A DNA stretch of 64,000 nt from contig CAMCXI010000004.1 in the NCBI GenBank assembly GCA_945883335.1, positions 124,001-188,000 of the forward strand, in the 5' to 3' direction. The stretch is from Candidatus Methylopumilus universalis (GTDB lineage: Bacteria > Pseudomonadota > Gammaproteobacteria > Burkholderiales > Methylophilaceae). The notes beneath the pieces were generated by a model, which saw only the letters and a list, made by a program, of their open reading frames with translations, searched no databases and was not told where the DNA came from. The position numbers were made by a program, and so were the translations under genes. This document shows positions 43,052-51,845 of this stretch, piece by piece. Position 1 is the first letter of the stretch; each line of letters starts with the position of its first letter.

Positions 43052-44468
43052 TTTTTTCTCTTCTTAACAACATGGCGATCGTTTTGAGTATGATATAAAA
43101 ATCCAATTTAGCGCTCCAGTTGCGTAAGTAATCTATATCATATTCAATACGGCTTTGCATTTTATCTAAGGTGTCGGTCTCGCCGCGGAAACCATTGACT
43201 TGTGCCCAGCCCGTGATGCCAGGTCGCACCTTATGGCGCACCATATAGCCTTTGATGATTTTACGGTAAGTTTCATTGTGCGCCACGGCATGTGGCCTAG
43301 GGCCAACAACACTCATGTGACCTTGCAATACATTCATAAATTGCGGTAATTCGTCTAGCGAGGTTTTACGAAGTAGTTTGCCAAATGCGGTAATGCGCTG
43401 ATCCTGCTTGGTGGCTTGCACCACCACTGCGCCATCTTCAGCCACCGTCATGGTTCTAAATTTGTAGACTACAATTTCTTTACCGTCCAAACCATAACGT
43501 CGTTGTTTGAAAATAATCGGGCCTGGCGAGCTCATTTTTACGCCGAGACTGATGATGAGTAAAATGGGTGAGATGAGGACTAATGCCGCCGCTGAAAATA
43601 CTAAGTCGAATAAACGTTTGATGATGCCATCGACCCCTGCAAAAGGCGTTTCATAGAGGGTGATGACAGGAATGCCATCGACTTGTCCGACATTCCCTTG
43701 AATCAAATCGCTTAAAAATATATCCGGTATGAAATAGAGGGAAGCCGTGGTGTCTTTAAGCTCATCGAGCAATTTGATGATGCGTGGTCGATTTTCCATG
43801 GGCAGTGACATATACACAATGTCCACTTGATGCTGCTGCATGTATTGAGCGATATCTGAAATTTTCCCTAGGATAGGATACTGAACATCATCACCCAATT
43901 CCCCGCTTATTCTGTCGGCCGAGCGGTCATCAAAAAATCCCAAGCATTCTGTATTACCGTATTCCGATTTTTTTAAGCTCGCTGCAATCGAAATTCCTTG
44001 TTTATTCATGCCCGCAATAATGGCGTAGCGTTTTGGCCCTTGCATTTGTAAGATGTATGGCGCAAAAGCGCGCAGTGCAAACACCGCAATAATTTGGAAA
44101 AGCGGGGTCATCCATAACCATTGTTGTATGACATCCCTGTCAATAAAGCCTGGATGGTTTGTGGCAAAAGAAAATGCGATGACCAAGCTCGCAGTCATTA
44201 GCCAAGAAACCAAAATATTTCTAATGATCTTGAATGGTGTGACATTAATTTTAGCGTTGCCAGGAAAGGTGAGTGAGAAAACAATGACTGATACAATTAG
44301 GTAAATTGGATTCAATGCGCCATCTACCCAAATCGCAATCCCCCAAAGGGTTAAGACAATAATGAGCGGCTCTACAATCGATTCTAAAATAACAAGAATG
44401 TTGTCGCGAGATAAAGCAATATCAGAGGTTTTACGAATTGAGTTGCTAGCATTGGCTCTGTGCGGCAT
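43041..44468 (-). CDS. epsB: Undecaprenyl-phosphate sugar phosphotransferase (EPS priming enzyme)
   Basis: About 475 residues of the polyprenyl glycosylphosphotransferase (WbaP/CpsE) family. Four or five hydrophobic spans occupy the first 130 residues, followed by a CoA-binding-like domain (AIIAGMNKQGISIAASLKK). The C-terminal bacterial sugar transferase domain begins IKRLFDLVFSAAALVLISPI. The signature residues are there: GKEIVVYKFRTM, TSLDELPQFMNVLQG, VVGPRPH and RPGITGWAQVNGFRGE. It starts repeat-unit assembly by moving a sugar-1-phosphate, usually glucose or galactose, onto undecaprenyl phosphate. A GTG 42 bases upstream (44510) is an alternative start. It is divergent from epsL. Confidence 0.92.
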   Translation of the reverse strand: MPHRANASNSIRKTSDIALSRDNILVILESIVEPLIIVLTLWGIAIWVDGALNPIYLIVSVIVFSLTFPGNAKINVTPFKIIRNILVSWLMTASLVIAFSFATNHPGFIDRDVIQQWLWMTPLFQIIAVFALRAFAPYILQMQGPKRYAIIAGMNKQGISIAASLKKSEYGNTECLGFFDDRSADRISGELGDDVQYPILGKISDIAQYMQQHQVDIVYMSLPMENRPRIIKLLDELKDTTASLYFIPDIFLSDLIQGNVGQVDGIPVITLYETPFAGVDGIIKRLFDLVFSAAALVLISPILLIISLGVKMSSPGPIIFKQRRYGLDGKEIVVYKFRTMTVAEDGAVVVQATKQDQRITAFGKLLRKTSLDELPQFMNVLQGHMSVVGPRPHAVAHNETYRKIIKGYMVRHKVRPGITGWAQVNGFRGETDTLDKMQSRIEYDIDYLRNWSAKLDFYIILKTIAMLLRREKNAY

Positions 44469-44510
44469 GGCTTGAACTTTTTTATTCTGAAGATGGATTG
44501 TTAAAAGCAC

Positions 44511-44820
44511 TTGAGGTGGATTCTAAGAACTTTACGTTTTTTTACTGCATTGACTATCTCGTTGCTTAATTTAAATTGCTTTTTTATTTGCGCAAATCGT
44601 GTTGACTACCAGCAGATAAAACGCATTTAAATAAATCTTCTAGATATTTTAAGGGATGAACGTTGCATTTTTATTACAATAGAGTGGCTATTAAATTAAA
44701 TGAATAAACTTGTAAATGGTTGATTGATAATTTTAATTGAGTCAATTATGATAAAAAGCCCGGAGAAATTACAAGTATTATTGCGGTAAATTCTAAGTTA
44801 ATGTTAGGCGTCAACTATTA
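44511..44820. other. Divergent promoter region between epsB and epsL
   Basis: About 310 AT-rich bases. A TTGACT followed after about 16 bases by TAAATT lies near 44550-44580 on the plus strand, and a second TTGACT lies near 44613. Several TAAATA/TAATTT-type stretches follow. No stem-loop or gene was seen. It must contain promoters for the divergent epsB/VanZ and epsL transcripts. Confidence 0.4.
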
Positions 44821-46095
44821 TTGTTGGATGCCAAAATCGTGAGCGCTTTAATTATTTTGCAGACTTTTACCATCACCTTTAATTTACATGACACCATAAA
44901 GTTGGGGAGTCGTCACGCCCACAAAGACCATGTTTGCTGCGCTTTTAGTTTGCCGCGAGCCTTGTGTTTTGCGTTAGTTGCGCCTCTTTTAATGACCTCC
45001 ACATTAGCGCTCGCCGATGCGCAAGATACCGTCAATGTCATCGCCGGCTTGAGTCGAACCATGGATGATAACTTTTTCCGTAAGGCTGTTGCGCCGGTTT
45101 CTGAAACGATTACAACATCGTATGCAACCCTCAGTGTGAATAAGCAGTACTCCATGCAGCGCCTGAATTTTGAATACACCATTAGAAGTAACGCTTATCA
45201 AAATTATGGTTCGCTCGATTCTGTTAACAATAATTATAAAGGGTCTTGGGCATGGGCATTAACGCCAAGACTGACGGGGAGCGTATCGGTGTTGCGCAAC
45301 GAATCAGCCGTAACCTTTACAGATGCAACCTTCGTGGCTATTAATAAACCACCTATCCTAACCAATGAGGTGCAAAATTTCTTGATGGACTGGGCGCCGC
45401 AGGGGAATTTGCATTTGCTGGGCGGATTCACAAGAGCTGTTTTTCTTAATTCTAGTAACTTCTTCCCGGATCGCGGTAATACAACGAATGCAATCGACTT
45501 GGGGATTAAGTATGTATTTCCATCTGGCAGTGAAGTCACCATGATGCAGCATCAGCGTGAGGGTGAGTTTGCAAATATTAATCCGAGCTTGCCTCAATCA
45601 TTTACTGAAAATGAAACGGAAGCTAAATTCAATTGGCGAGTGACGGCAAAGTCTTCAGTGAATACGCGATTGGCCTTTGTTGAGCGTATGCACGATCAAT
45701 ACTCATCCAGAAATTATTCAGGCTTAGTGGGGGATGCGAGCATTAGCTGGGCGCCCACATCTAAGTTGCAGCTCACGGCCTCAGCGGCAAGCAACTTTAG
45801 TCTTTATCAGAGCCTTCTTGCGAATTATGCCAGAATCAATAACTTAAGCTTTACCCCGACTTATGCCTGTACCAACAAGATACTGGTCACGGGCAGCGCA
45901 AGCATTTCCGAGCGGGTAGTTGAAGGGCTCAATCAAACCGAGACCATAGAAAATGCGAGTTTAGGCGTGAATTGGACGCCGAGAAGTTATGTAAGCTTGG
46001 GCGCTAAAGTCCAAAGGTCGAGCAGAACATCGACTAGCGCTAATCGCGATTTCACGGACTTCATGACGATATTGACGGCGAATGTTAATTTTTAG
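44821..46095 (+). CDS. epsL: EpsL-like outer-membrane EPS protein
   Basis: About 424 residues from an upstream TTG; the real start may be nearer the signal sequence (FALVAPLLMTSTLALADAQ), for example at the TTG of 44902. The mature part has alternating beta strands with aromatic girdles (e.g. YVFPSGSEVTMMQHQREGEF) and ends in ILTANVNF with a C-terminal Phe, so it is an outer-membrane barrel. It matches the EpsL family of Methylobacillus-type EPS operons, whose function is probably export or modification of the polymer. A short GCGCTAGCGC palindrome and T run follow the stop. The N-terminus is uncertain. Confidence 0.82.
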   Translation: MLDAKIVSALIILQTFTITFNLHDTIKLGSRHAHKDHVCCAFSLPRALCFALVAPLLMTSTLALADAQDTVNVIAGLSRTMDDNFFRKAVAPVSETITTSYATLSVNKQYSMQRLNFEYTIRSNAYQNYGSLDSVNNNYKGSWAWALTPRLTGSVSVLRNESAVTFTDATFVAINKPPILTNEVQNFLMDWAPQGNLHLLGGFTRAVFLNSSNFFPDRGNTTNAIDLGIKYVFPSGSEVTMMQHQREGEFANINPSLPQSFTENETEAKFNWRVTAKSSVNTRLAFVERMHDQYSSRNYSGLVGDASISWAPTSKLQLTASAASNFSLYQSLLANYARINNLSFTPTYACTNKILVTGSASISERVVEGLNQTETIENASLGVNWTPRSYVSLGAKVQRSSRTSTSANRDFTDFMTILTANVNF

Positions 46096-46175
46096 CGCTA
46101 GCGCGTTTTTTTATTACAGCTTTAAGCGATCTGCGTAATTTAAACCGAAATTATTAAAAAAAGCATCTAATCCTA

Positions 46176-47216
46176 TTGATCAAATTGTTAACTTTTTTGG
46201 CCATTATTGGTGCTAATTTGGGCATGGCCCATGCCGTAGAGGTTGACTTTGCCCCGCGTAATAGAGCCAGCACGCTTGGCCCAGAGCAAGTGGCATTGGT
46301 GATTAATGATGCGGACCCGAGCAGTGTAAGAGCGGGAGATTACTACCGCATCACGCGCGGCATCCCCGCAGAAAATGTCGTGCATGTGAGTATCAAAAAT
46401 GCGCCCAATCGTTTATCACTTGCGGAATTTAATAGCCTAAAAGCTGAGATTGAAGCGCAGTTAAACGCTAAAGAGCAAGTCATCCTATTGGCATGGACTG
46501 CGCCTTATGCAGTGGAATGCAATTCGATTACTTCAGCGCTGACCTTGGGTTTTGATGCCAAGCAATGTGCGGATACTTGCGGGGTAGGTCAGCCTAGCCC
46601 TTACTTTGACTCAGTGAGTAAAAAGCCATTTGATGATTTGCGTATCCGCCCGTCCATGCTATTGCCTAATGATTCTTTTATGCGCACCAAGGCATTGATT
46701 GATAGAGGGGTACAAAGTGATGCTGGAGTATTTAGAGCAGCCGCTTATTATTTGACGACCTCTGATACCAACCGCAACAGCCGCGCGCCTTTTTTCCCGC
46801 CGACAGGATTAAATATTCCACGTGCAGGGCTTGCGATTATGAATATGCGATCAGATAAATTAGTCGGTGCCCGTGATATCATGATTTATCAAACAGGCTT
46901 AGCGCATGTGGATGGCTTAGAGACTTTGGGATTTTTGCCTGGCGCATTAGCCGATCATCTTACCTCGTTTGGTGGGGATCTGACTGGTAAGGGACAGATG
47001 AGCGCGCTACGCTGGTTAGATGCTGGCGCGACAGCAAGTTATGGGACGGTTTCTGAGCCGTGTAATTACTGGCAGAAGTTTCCGAATCCAACCGTATTGC
47101 TCAAATGGTATGTAAACGGCGCCACTGCGATTGAAGCATACTGGAAAAGTGTGGCTTGGCCAGCGCAGGGCGTGTTTGTGGGTGAGCCTTTAGCGGCGCC
47201 TTATGGCCGTCTGTAG
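46176..47216 (+). CDS. TIGR03790-family exported protein of unknown function
   Basis: A 346-residue protein starting at a TTG, with a signal peptide (MIKLLTFLAIIGANLGMAHA). The body has conserved elements of the TIGR03790 family: GPEQVALVINDADPSSVRAG, then YRITRGIPAENVVHV, then GATASYGTVSEPC and a C-terminal FVGEPLAAPYG. Similar proteins accompany EPS/exosortase loci, but no biochemical role is known to me. The TTG start lacks an obvious ribosome-binding site; no better start preserves the signal peptide. It lies 80 bases after epsL. Confidence 0.8.
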   Translation: MIKLLTFLAIIGANLGMAHAVEVDFAPRNRASTLGPEQVALVINDADPSSVRAGDYYRITRGIPAENVVHVSIKNAPNRLSLAEFNSLKAEIEAQLNAKEQVILLAWTAPYAVECNSITSALTLGFDAKQCADTCGVGQPSPYFDSVSKKPFDDLRIRPSMLLPNDSFMRTKALIDRGVQSDAGVFRAAAYYLTTSDTNRNSRAPFFPPTGLNIPRAGLAIMNMRSDKLVGARDIMIYQTGLAHVDGLETLGFLPGALADHLTSFGGDLTGKGQMSALRWLDAGATASYGTVSEPCNYWQKFPNPTVLLKWYVNGATAIEAYWKSVAWPAQGVFVGEPLAAPYGRL

Positions 47217-47300
47217 TTTTTTAAATATTTTGTGACGGGTAACTATTTTTTCCAAAATTTGTAATAAAAATGAAACCTAGATTAAATATAATTAGAGATT

Positions 47301-47340
47301 AAAATATCCAAAATATCCAAAATATCCAAAATATCCAAAA
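47301..47340 (+). repeat. Nine-base tandem repeat in the epsD upstream region
   Basis: Four perfect copies of AAAATATCC (47301-47336) plus AAAA. It lies about 40-80 bases before the epsD start codon, where a promoter or leader would be expected, so copy number could alter expression. Confidence 0.95.
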
Positions 47341-47381
47341 GCAACTTTTTAGTTATTTGGAAGCATTGTTAAGGAACACAA

Positions 47382-48374
47382 ATGCATAGCAACACCCATT
47401 ATTTATTGAAAACATCAATACCGAGTCTTGCTAAGCTAGTATTGATGATCGCGCTTGTTGGTTTGGTCGCGGGTTGCGGGAAAAAACACAGCGGTGAAGA
47501 AAAATCAAGCCAATCGATCGTCAGTGTCGATGGTGAAGAAATTACAGTGCATCAAGTGAATAATGAATTGCAGCGTGCTAATATCCAGCCTGCCCAGCAA
47601 GAAGCAGCCAGTCGCCAAATTGTACAAGGTTTGGTGGACCGTCAAATTTTGCTGCAAGCGGCGCATAAAGAAAAATTAGATCGTAAGCCGCAAGTGATGC
47701 AGGCGATTGAAAATGCAAAAATGCAAATTTTAGCGCAAGCGTATTTGCAAGAGCGTGTTGCTTCAGTGGCGAAACCGACTAATGCTGAAATCGAGGAATA
47801 CCGTGCGCAGCATCAAGACATTTTTGCTAATCGCAAAGTTTATGTGACTGACGAAGCGGTATTTACATTGGAAGCAGGCAGCGCCGCTAAGTTGCAAGAA
47901 ATTGCGAAATCTGAAAAAACGCTGAAAGACTTAGAGGGCTGGTTAAAGTCGCATCAAGTGAAATATGCGGTGAAGCGCGTTGTGCATGCTGCGGAGACGC
48001 TCCCACCACAATTGCTTGCGCAGTTTGGCAAGATGGCGGTTGGTCAAATGGTGTTTATTGGGGCGAATGGTCCAAATGCGCAAGCCATGGCAGTGAGTAT
48101 GGCTGAAATAAAACAGATGCCGATTTCAGAGAAAGATTCAAAGCCTTTGATTGAGCGAATTTTGACAGAGCAAAAACGTAAACAAACAGCGGAAGCGGAA
48201 ATGAAGCGCCTGCGTGAAGCGGCTAAAATTCGATATATCGATCAGAAATTTGATCCAGCCAATGCGCCTAAAGTTGAAAAGCCAGTTGAGGCTGCTAAGC
48301 CGGCTGATAATGCACAAGAGGAAGCTAAGAAAAAAATGGAAATTAGTGTGAGTAAGGGCTTGAATGGACTTTAA
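47382..48374 (+). CDS. epsD: EpsD family lipoprotein, peptidyl-prolyl isomerase-like
   Basis: A 330-residue lipoprotein: signal with lipobox LVGLVAGC near residues 25-32, then a SurA/PrsA-like N-terminal helical region (VDGEEITVHQVNNELQRANI and QQEAASRQIVQGLVDRQILL). The isomerase-like part (about 140-260) is divergent; no parvulin catalytic residues are plain. The C-terminus is Lys/Ala/Glu-rich. It matches EpsD of the Methylobacillus methanolan cluster, placed before epsE/F/G. It may chaperone outer-membrane EPS export parts. AAGGA at 47370-47374 is the ribosome-binding site. Confidence 0.88.
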   Translation: MHSNTHYLLKTSIPSLAKLVLMIALVGLVAGCGKKHSGEEKSSQSIVSVDGEEITVHQVNNELQRANIQPAQQEAASRQIVQGLVDRQILLQAAHKEKLDRKPQVMQAIENAKMQILAQAYLQERVASVAKPTNAEIEEYRAQHQDIFANRKVYVTDEAVFTLEAGSAAKLQEIAKSEKTLKDLEGWLKSHQVKYAVKRVVHAAETLPPQLLAQFGKMAVGQMVFIGANGPNAQAMAVSMAEIKQMPISEKDSKPLIERILTEQKRKQTAEAEMKRLREAAKIRYIDQKFDPANAPKVEKPVEAAKPADNAQEEAKKKMEISVSKGLNGL

Positions 48375-48449
48375 GTTGTTGAAATTGTTTCAAATGGTGC
48401 TAGGCTTTAATTTAGCCTTTAATGACGATTTAATTTAAGGGGTGGTGTG

Positions 48450-49229
48450 ATGAGGAAAATCCTCGCAAGTTTGATGTTGTTGCTGAGTGTCTGGGCGCAT
48501 GTCGCTTCAGCGGATGAAGGTAATTATCTGCTAGGCCCAGGCGATATGTTGAAAATTACGGTTTATAACAACCCTGATTTAACCTTGGAAACACGTATCG
48601 CTGAAACCGGCACGATTAGTTTCCCGCTACTAGGTGAAGTGGAACTTGGCGGCATCACTGCATCGGCAGCGGAAAAAAAACTTTCTAATCTGCTGGAATC
48701 GGGTGGCTTTGTGAAGCAAGCACAAATCAATATTTTGGTAGTGCAGTTCCAAAGCAAAATGGTTTCAATTTTGGGGAGCGTGTTTAAGCCGGGTCGGTAT
48801 CCGCTTGACCGCAGTATGAATCTTACTGAGGTGCTTGCGCTTGCGGGCGGCGTTCCGGCAGATGGTTCAGACATGATCACAGTCATTGGCAAGGCAGGCA
48901 AAGTCGAATACGACCTACGCAATATCGTTAAAAAAGGTGATGGCTCACAAAATATTAATTTAGTTGGTGGTGAGATTATTTATGTACCGCGCGCCCCTAT
49001 GTTTTACATCTACGGTGAAGCGCAGCGCCCTGGTTCCTATCGTATTGAACGCGATATGACGGTAATGCAAGCGCTAGCGATGGGTGGCGGCCCAACAGCC
49101 AGAGGGACCCAGCGCGGTGTTCAGTTGCATCGTCGCAATACTAGCGGGGTATTGGAAGTGCTCAGCCCCACGCTTTCAGACCTGGTTAAGCAAGATGATG
49201 TTCTCTTCATAAAAGAAAGTTTGTTCTAG
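48450..49229 (+). CDS. epsE: Polysaccharide export protein EpsE (Wza-like)
   Basis: About 259 residues. A signal peptide (ending HVASA) is followed by the Poly_export domain (YLLGPGDMLKITVYNNPDLT) and a SLBB-type domain (VSILGSVFKPGRYPLDRSMN and FYIYGEAQRPGSYRIERDM). These mark an outer-membrane polysaccharide export protein in the Wza group. No lipobox cysteine is apparent, unlike Wza. It forms the periplasmic/outer-membrane exit conduit together with EpsL. ATG 48450 is preferred over the GTG just before it because of AAGGGG upstream. It is followed by epsF after 10 bases. Confidence 0.93.
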   Translation: MRKILASLMLLLSVWAHVASADEGNYLLGPGDMLKITVYNNPDLTLETRIAETGTISFPLLGEVELGGITASAAEKKLSNLLESGGFVKQAQINILVVQFQSKMVSILGSVFKPGRYPLDRSMNLTEVLALAGGVPADGSDMITVIGKAGKVEYDLRNIVKKGDGSQNINLVGGEIIYVPRAPMFYIYGEAQRPGSYRIERDMTVMQALAMGGGPTARGTQRGVQLHRRNTSGVLEVLSPTLSDLVKQDDVLFIKESLF

Positions 49230-49239
49230 GACGACACCC

Positions 49240-50634
49240 ATGAATTTCTCAGAATTTTTACTCATATTAAAAGCAAGGCGCATGATTTTTTTAGTGACGC
49301 TAAGTTTAGTGGTCATCTCAACTTTAGTGGTTAACCTGATTACCCCGAAAACCTACAAAGCGGTCGCCTCCATTGTGCTGAACGCTAAAGGCACCGACCC
49401 AATCACGGGTCAGGTCGTGCAAGCCTCTATGATGCCTGGATTCATGTCGACGCAGATTGATATTATTACTAGCGAAAAAGTGGCGATTAAAGTGGTTGAA
49501 AAACTCAAACTCACTGAAAACCAAGCCGCAGTTGCCAAGTTTAATGAAGCCACAAAAGGTAAAGGTGAAATAAAATCTTGGATGGCTAAATTGATACTCA
49601 ACAATGTGACGGCGAGGCCATCGCGAGACAGTAGTATTGTCGATATTTCATTCACTGGTGTTGATCCCGAATTTGTGACCACGATGGCGAATGCTTTTGC
49701 TGAAGCTTATCAAGAAGTCAATATTGAGTTGAAAGTGCAGCCAGCACAAAAAGCCGCAGAATTTTTAGGCCAACAAACTCAAGTGTTGCGCAAAAACCTT
49801 GAAGAGGCGCAAGCAAGGCTTTCTAAATACCAACAAGAAAAAGGCTTAACCAGTGTAGCGGGCAGCATGGATGTGGAAAGTGCACGTTTGAATGACTTAT
49901 CTTCACAGTTGGTTGCAGTACAAAATCAAGCGAATGAAGCGAGCACTCGTCAACTTCGTACCGGTGGCACAGGCGATGAATCTCCTGATTTGGCAGCAAA
50001 CCCAATGGTACAAAGTTTAAGAATGGATATTGCCCGTGCAGAATCCAAATTCTCAGAACTCTCTCAGCGCTTAGGCCCTAGCCATCCACAATACCAACAA
50101 GCTATGGCGGAAATTACTAAACTTAAAAGCCAGTTGCAAGAGGAAAAAGGGAAGGCGCGCAGCACGATTGGCGGTACTGCAAGCATTCATAAGCAACGTG
50201 AAGCAGAAATTCGCGCAGCCCTTGCTGCGCAAAAGGCCCGCGTGCTGGAGCTCAATCTTACGCGTGATCAACTCACTGTATTGCAACGTGATCTTGAAAA
50301 CGCACAGCGTGCCATGGATCAAGCAGGCCAGCGCTTTACGACAACCACGCTTGAAGGTAGCGCCAATCAAACGGATATTGCCATTCTTACTCCAGCCACG
50401 CCGCCGCCCTCAGTCGAAGGCCCGAGAGTTATATTTAATACAATTTTGGCGTTTTTCTTAGGCAGTTTGCTAGGCATCTTTATGAGCTTAACGGCAGAAA
50501 AAATGGATCAGCGTGTGCGTTGCAGAAATGTGGTGTGTGAGCTACTCGATTTACCTGTTTTGGCGGTCATCAGCAGTCGCCGTGTCGGACCATTTTTTAG
50601 ACGTCCCAAGGCTTTATCCCCAATAGCCAACTAA
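49240..50634 (+). CDS. epsF: Chain-length determinant EpsF (Wzc/Wzz-like)
   Basis: 464 residues with two membrane spans (about 12-33 and 405-428; the second reads FNTILAFFLGSLLGIFMSLT). The periplasmic part begins with the Wzz domain (LVVNLITPKTYKAVASIVLN) and has long coiled helices (about 170-360). Near the second span is the proline-rich TPATPPPSVEGPRV element of the GNVR family. It lacks a kinase domain; that is supplied by the next gene, epsG, as a split BY-kinase pair. Role: control of polymer length and export. It is 22 bases before epsG. Confidence 0.92.
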   Translation: MNFSEFLLILKARRMIFLVTLSLVVISTLVVNLITPKTYKAVASIVLNAKGTDPITGQVVQASMMPGFMSTQIDIITSEKVAIKVVEKLKLTENQAAVAKFNEATKGKGEIKSWMAKLILNNVTARPSRDSSIVDISFTGVDPEFVTTMANAFAEAYQEVNIELKVQPAQKAAEFLGQQTQVLRKNLEEAQARLSKYQQEKGLTSVAGSMDVESARLNDLSSQLVAVQNQANEASTRQLRTGGTGDESPDLAANPMVQSLRMDIARAESKFSELSQRLGPSHPQYQQAMAEITKLKSQLQEEKGKARSTIGGTASIHKQREAEIRAALAAQKARVLELNLTRDQLTVLQRDLENAQRAMDQAGQRFTTTTLEGSANQTDIAILTPATPPPSVEGPRVIFNTILAFFLGSLLGIFMSLTAEKMDQRVRCRNVVCELLDLPVLAVISSRRVGPFFRRPKALSPIAN

Positions 50635-50656
50635 ATTTAGAGCAAGGAAAATTTCA

Positions 50657-51529
50657 ATGGAAACAAATATCAATACTGGGTCAAGCGCAGCTTCACAGCC
50701 TAAGCAAAGTCCTATTGGTGGGCTGTTAGTGGAGCTGGGTAAAATATCTCAGAATGATGTTGAGCGCATTGTGAAGGTTCAGCAAGACAAAGGGATGCGT
50801 TTTGGTGATGCGGCAATTTACTTAGGGTTGATTACGGAAGCGGATATTAATCAGGTTTTGTCGATTCAGTTTAATTATCCCTATCTTCAAGCGGGCAATA
50901 GTAATTACAGCCAAGAACTCGTTGCGGCCTATGCACCATTTACTCCGCAGGTTGAATCGCTCCGAACCTTACGGACTCAGTTAATGAAAAAGTGGTTTGG
51001 CGAGGGCAATAAAGCCTTAGCGATTGTCAGCGTGAATCCCGGAGAAGGGGGGACTAATCTAACAGCTAATCTCGCTATTTTATTTTCGCAATTAGGGGTC
51101 CGTACCTTATTGCTCGATGCCAATCTTCGTGAACCGCGTCAACATGAACTGTTTAATCTGACTGAGAAACGTGGTCTTTCAGATATTCTAGCGGCGCGTA
51201 ACGACAAAAGCTTAATTAGCAATATTGAGGCTTTTCCAAACCTCTCTATTTTAGGTGCGGGTACTTTGGCGCCAAATCCGCAAGAGTTACTCAATCGTGC
51301 GACATTCGCCAATTTTATGACGCAAGCGATGGCAATGTATGACGTCATCTTGGTAGACACATCACCAGCGGTTGATTCTGCGGATTCGCAAGCTATTGTG
51401 GCACGTTGTGGTGGAGCACTATTAGTATCAAGACTTGATCACACCAAAATGTCAGATTTGGCCGCAGTGAAAGCCCAAATATCGGTGACGGGTGCACAGA
51501 TTGTTGGCGCCGTCATTAATGATTTTTAA
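50657..51529 (+). CDS. epsG: Chain-length tyrosine-kinase-like protein EpsG with altered Walker A
   Basis: 290 residues. The N-terminal third (about 18-80) is a small helical domain like the MshEN/GspE N-terminus (GLLVELGKISQNDVERIVKV). The C-terminal part is a MinD/BY-kinase fold. Its Walker A is VNPGEGGTNLTANLA, where the usual GK[S/T] lysine is Gly. Walker A' is LLLDANLREPRQHE and Walker B is DVILVDTSPA. No C-terminal Tyr cluster is seen. It is the cytoplasmic partner of EpsF, but ATP hydrolysis may be weakened or lost. A stem-loop terminator follows at 51624-51674. Confidence 0.88.
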   Translation: METNINTGSSAASQPKQSPIGGLLVELGKISQNDVERIVKVQQDKGMRFGDAAIYLGLITEADINQVLSIQFNYPYLQAGNSNYSQELVAAYAPFTPQVESLRTLRTQLMKKWFGEGNKALAIVSVNPGEGGTNLTANLAILFSQLGVRTLLLDANLREPRQHELFNLTEKRGLSDILAARNDKSLISNIEAFPNLSILGAGTLAPNPQELLNRATFANFMTQAMAMYDVILVDTSPAVDSADSQAIVARCGGALLVSRLDHTKMSDLAAVKAQISVTGAQIVGAVINDF

Positions 51530-51623
51530 GCGGTCAGCTTAAAGCCTACATTTTTTGATTCACGCTGAGTTCAAGCTATTTTTGTCGCTTGGCATACTAA
51601 ATTTGTGGTCAGCAACCCAGTAT

Positions 51624-51674
51624 CAAGCTAGTCTAGTGTTTCAGAAAACCTCTGATGCGCTAGGCTAGTTTTTT
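51624..51674 (+). terminator. Probable terminator after epsG
   Basis: An outer stem pairs 51624-51637 with 51658-51671, including some G-U pairs. An inner hairpin TCAGA/TCTGA (51641-51655) lies inside it, and a run of T (about 51669-51674) follows. It would end the eps export operon. Confidence 0.6.
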
Positions 51675-51724
51675 ATGGGATTACTGAAAAAATAATCCCG
51701 GATGGGGACGAGACAATGCCGCGG

Positions 51725-51758
51725 TTGTCTTCCGATTGTCATGATAGACCTTCAAAAT
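51725..51758 (+). promoter_or_regulatory. Candidate Pho-box-like site ahead of gmd
   Basis: TTGTCTT (51725) and TTGTCAT (51736), spaced 11 bases apart, match the Pho unit at five and six of seven positions. Ten bases after the second is CAAAAT (51753), four of six to a -10 box. It lies 88 bases before the gmd start. It is weaker than the site at 4249. Confidence 0.3.
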
Positions 51759-51845
51759 AGTCGCCTGAATGAGAGGCTGGCTTTAAGAGTAATATAGCCG
51801 TCGGCATTCCACCTACATGATCAATAGAGATAGAAGCATCCTCAT

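Larger units (their letters stand above)
51530..51845. other. Intergenic region between epsG and gmd, with a structured leader
   Basis: This 316-base stretch holds the terminator after epsG, then a leader of about 170 bases. The leader has short inverted repeats: AATGCCG (51715-51721) with CGGCATT (51802-51808), and GACAA/TTGTC at 51712-51729. A Pho-like repeat at 51725 overlaps this part. No open frame of coding character was seen and no known riboswitch consensus was recognised. Confidence 0.5.

Noticed and set aside
47301-47340. CRISPR-like interpretation of the 9-bp repeat
   Set aside because: Units are contiguous with no spacers and far too short for a CRISPR repeat.
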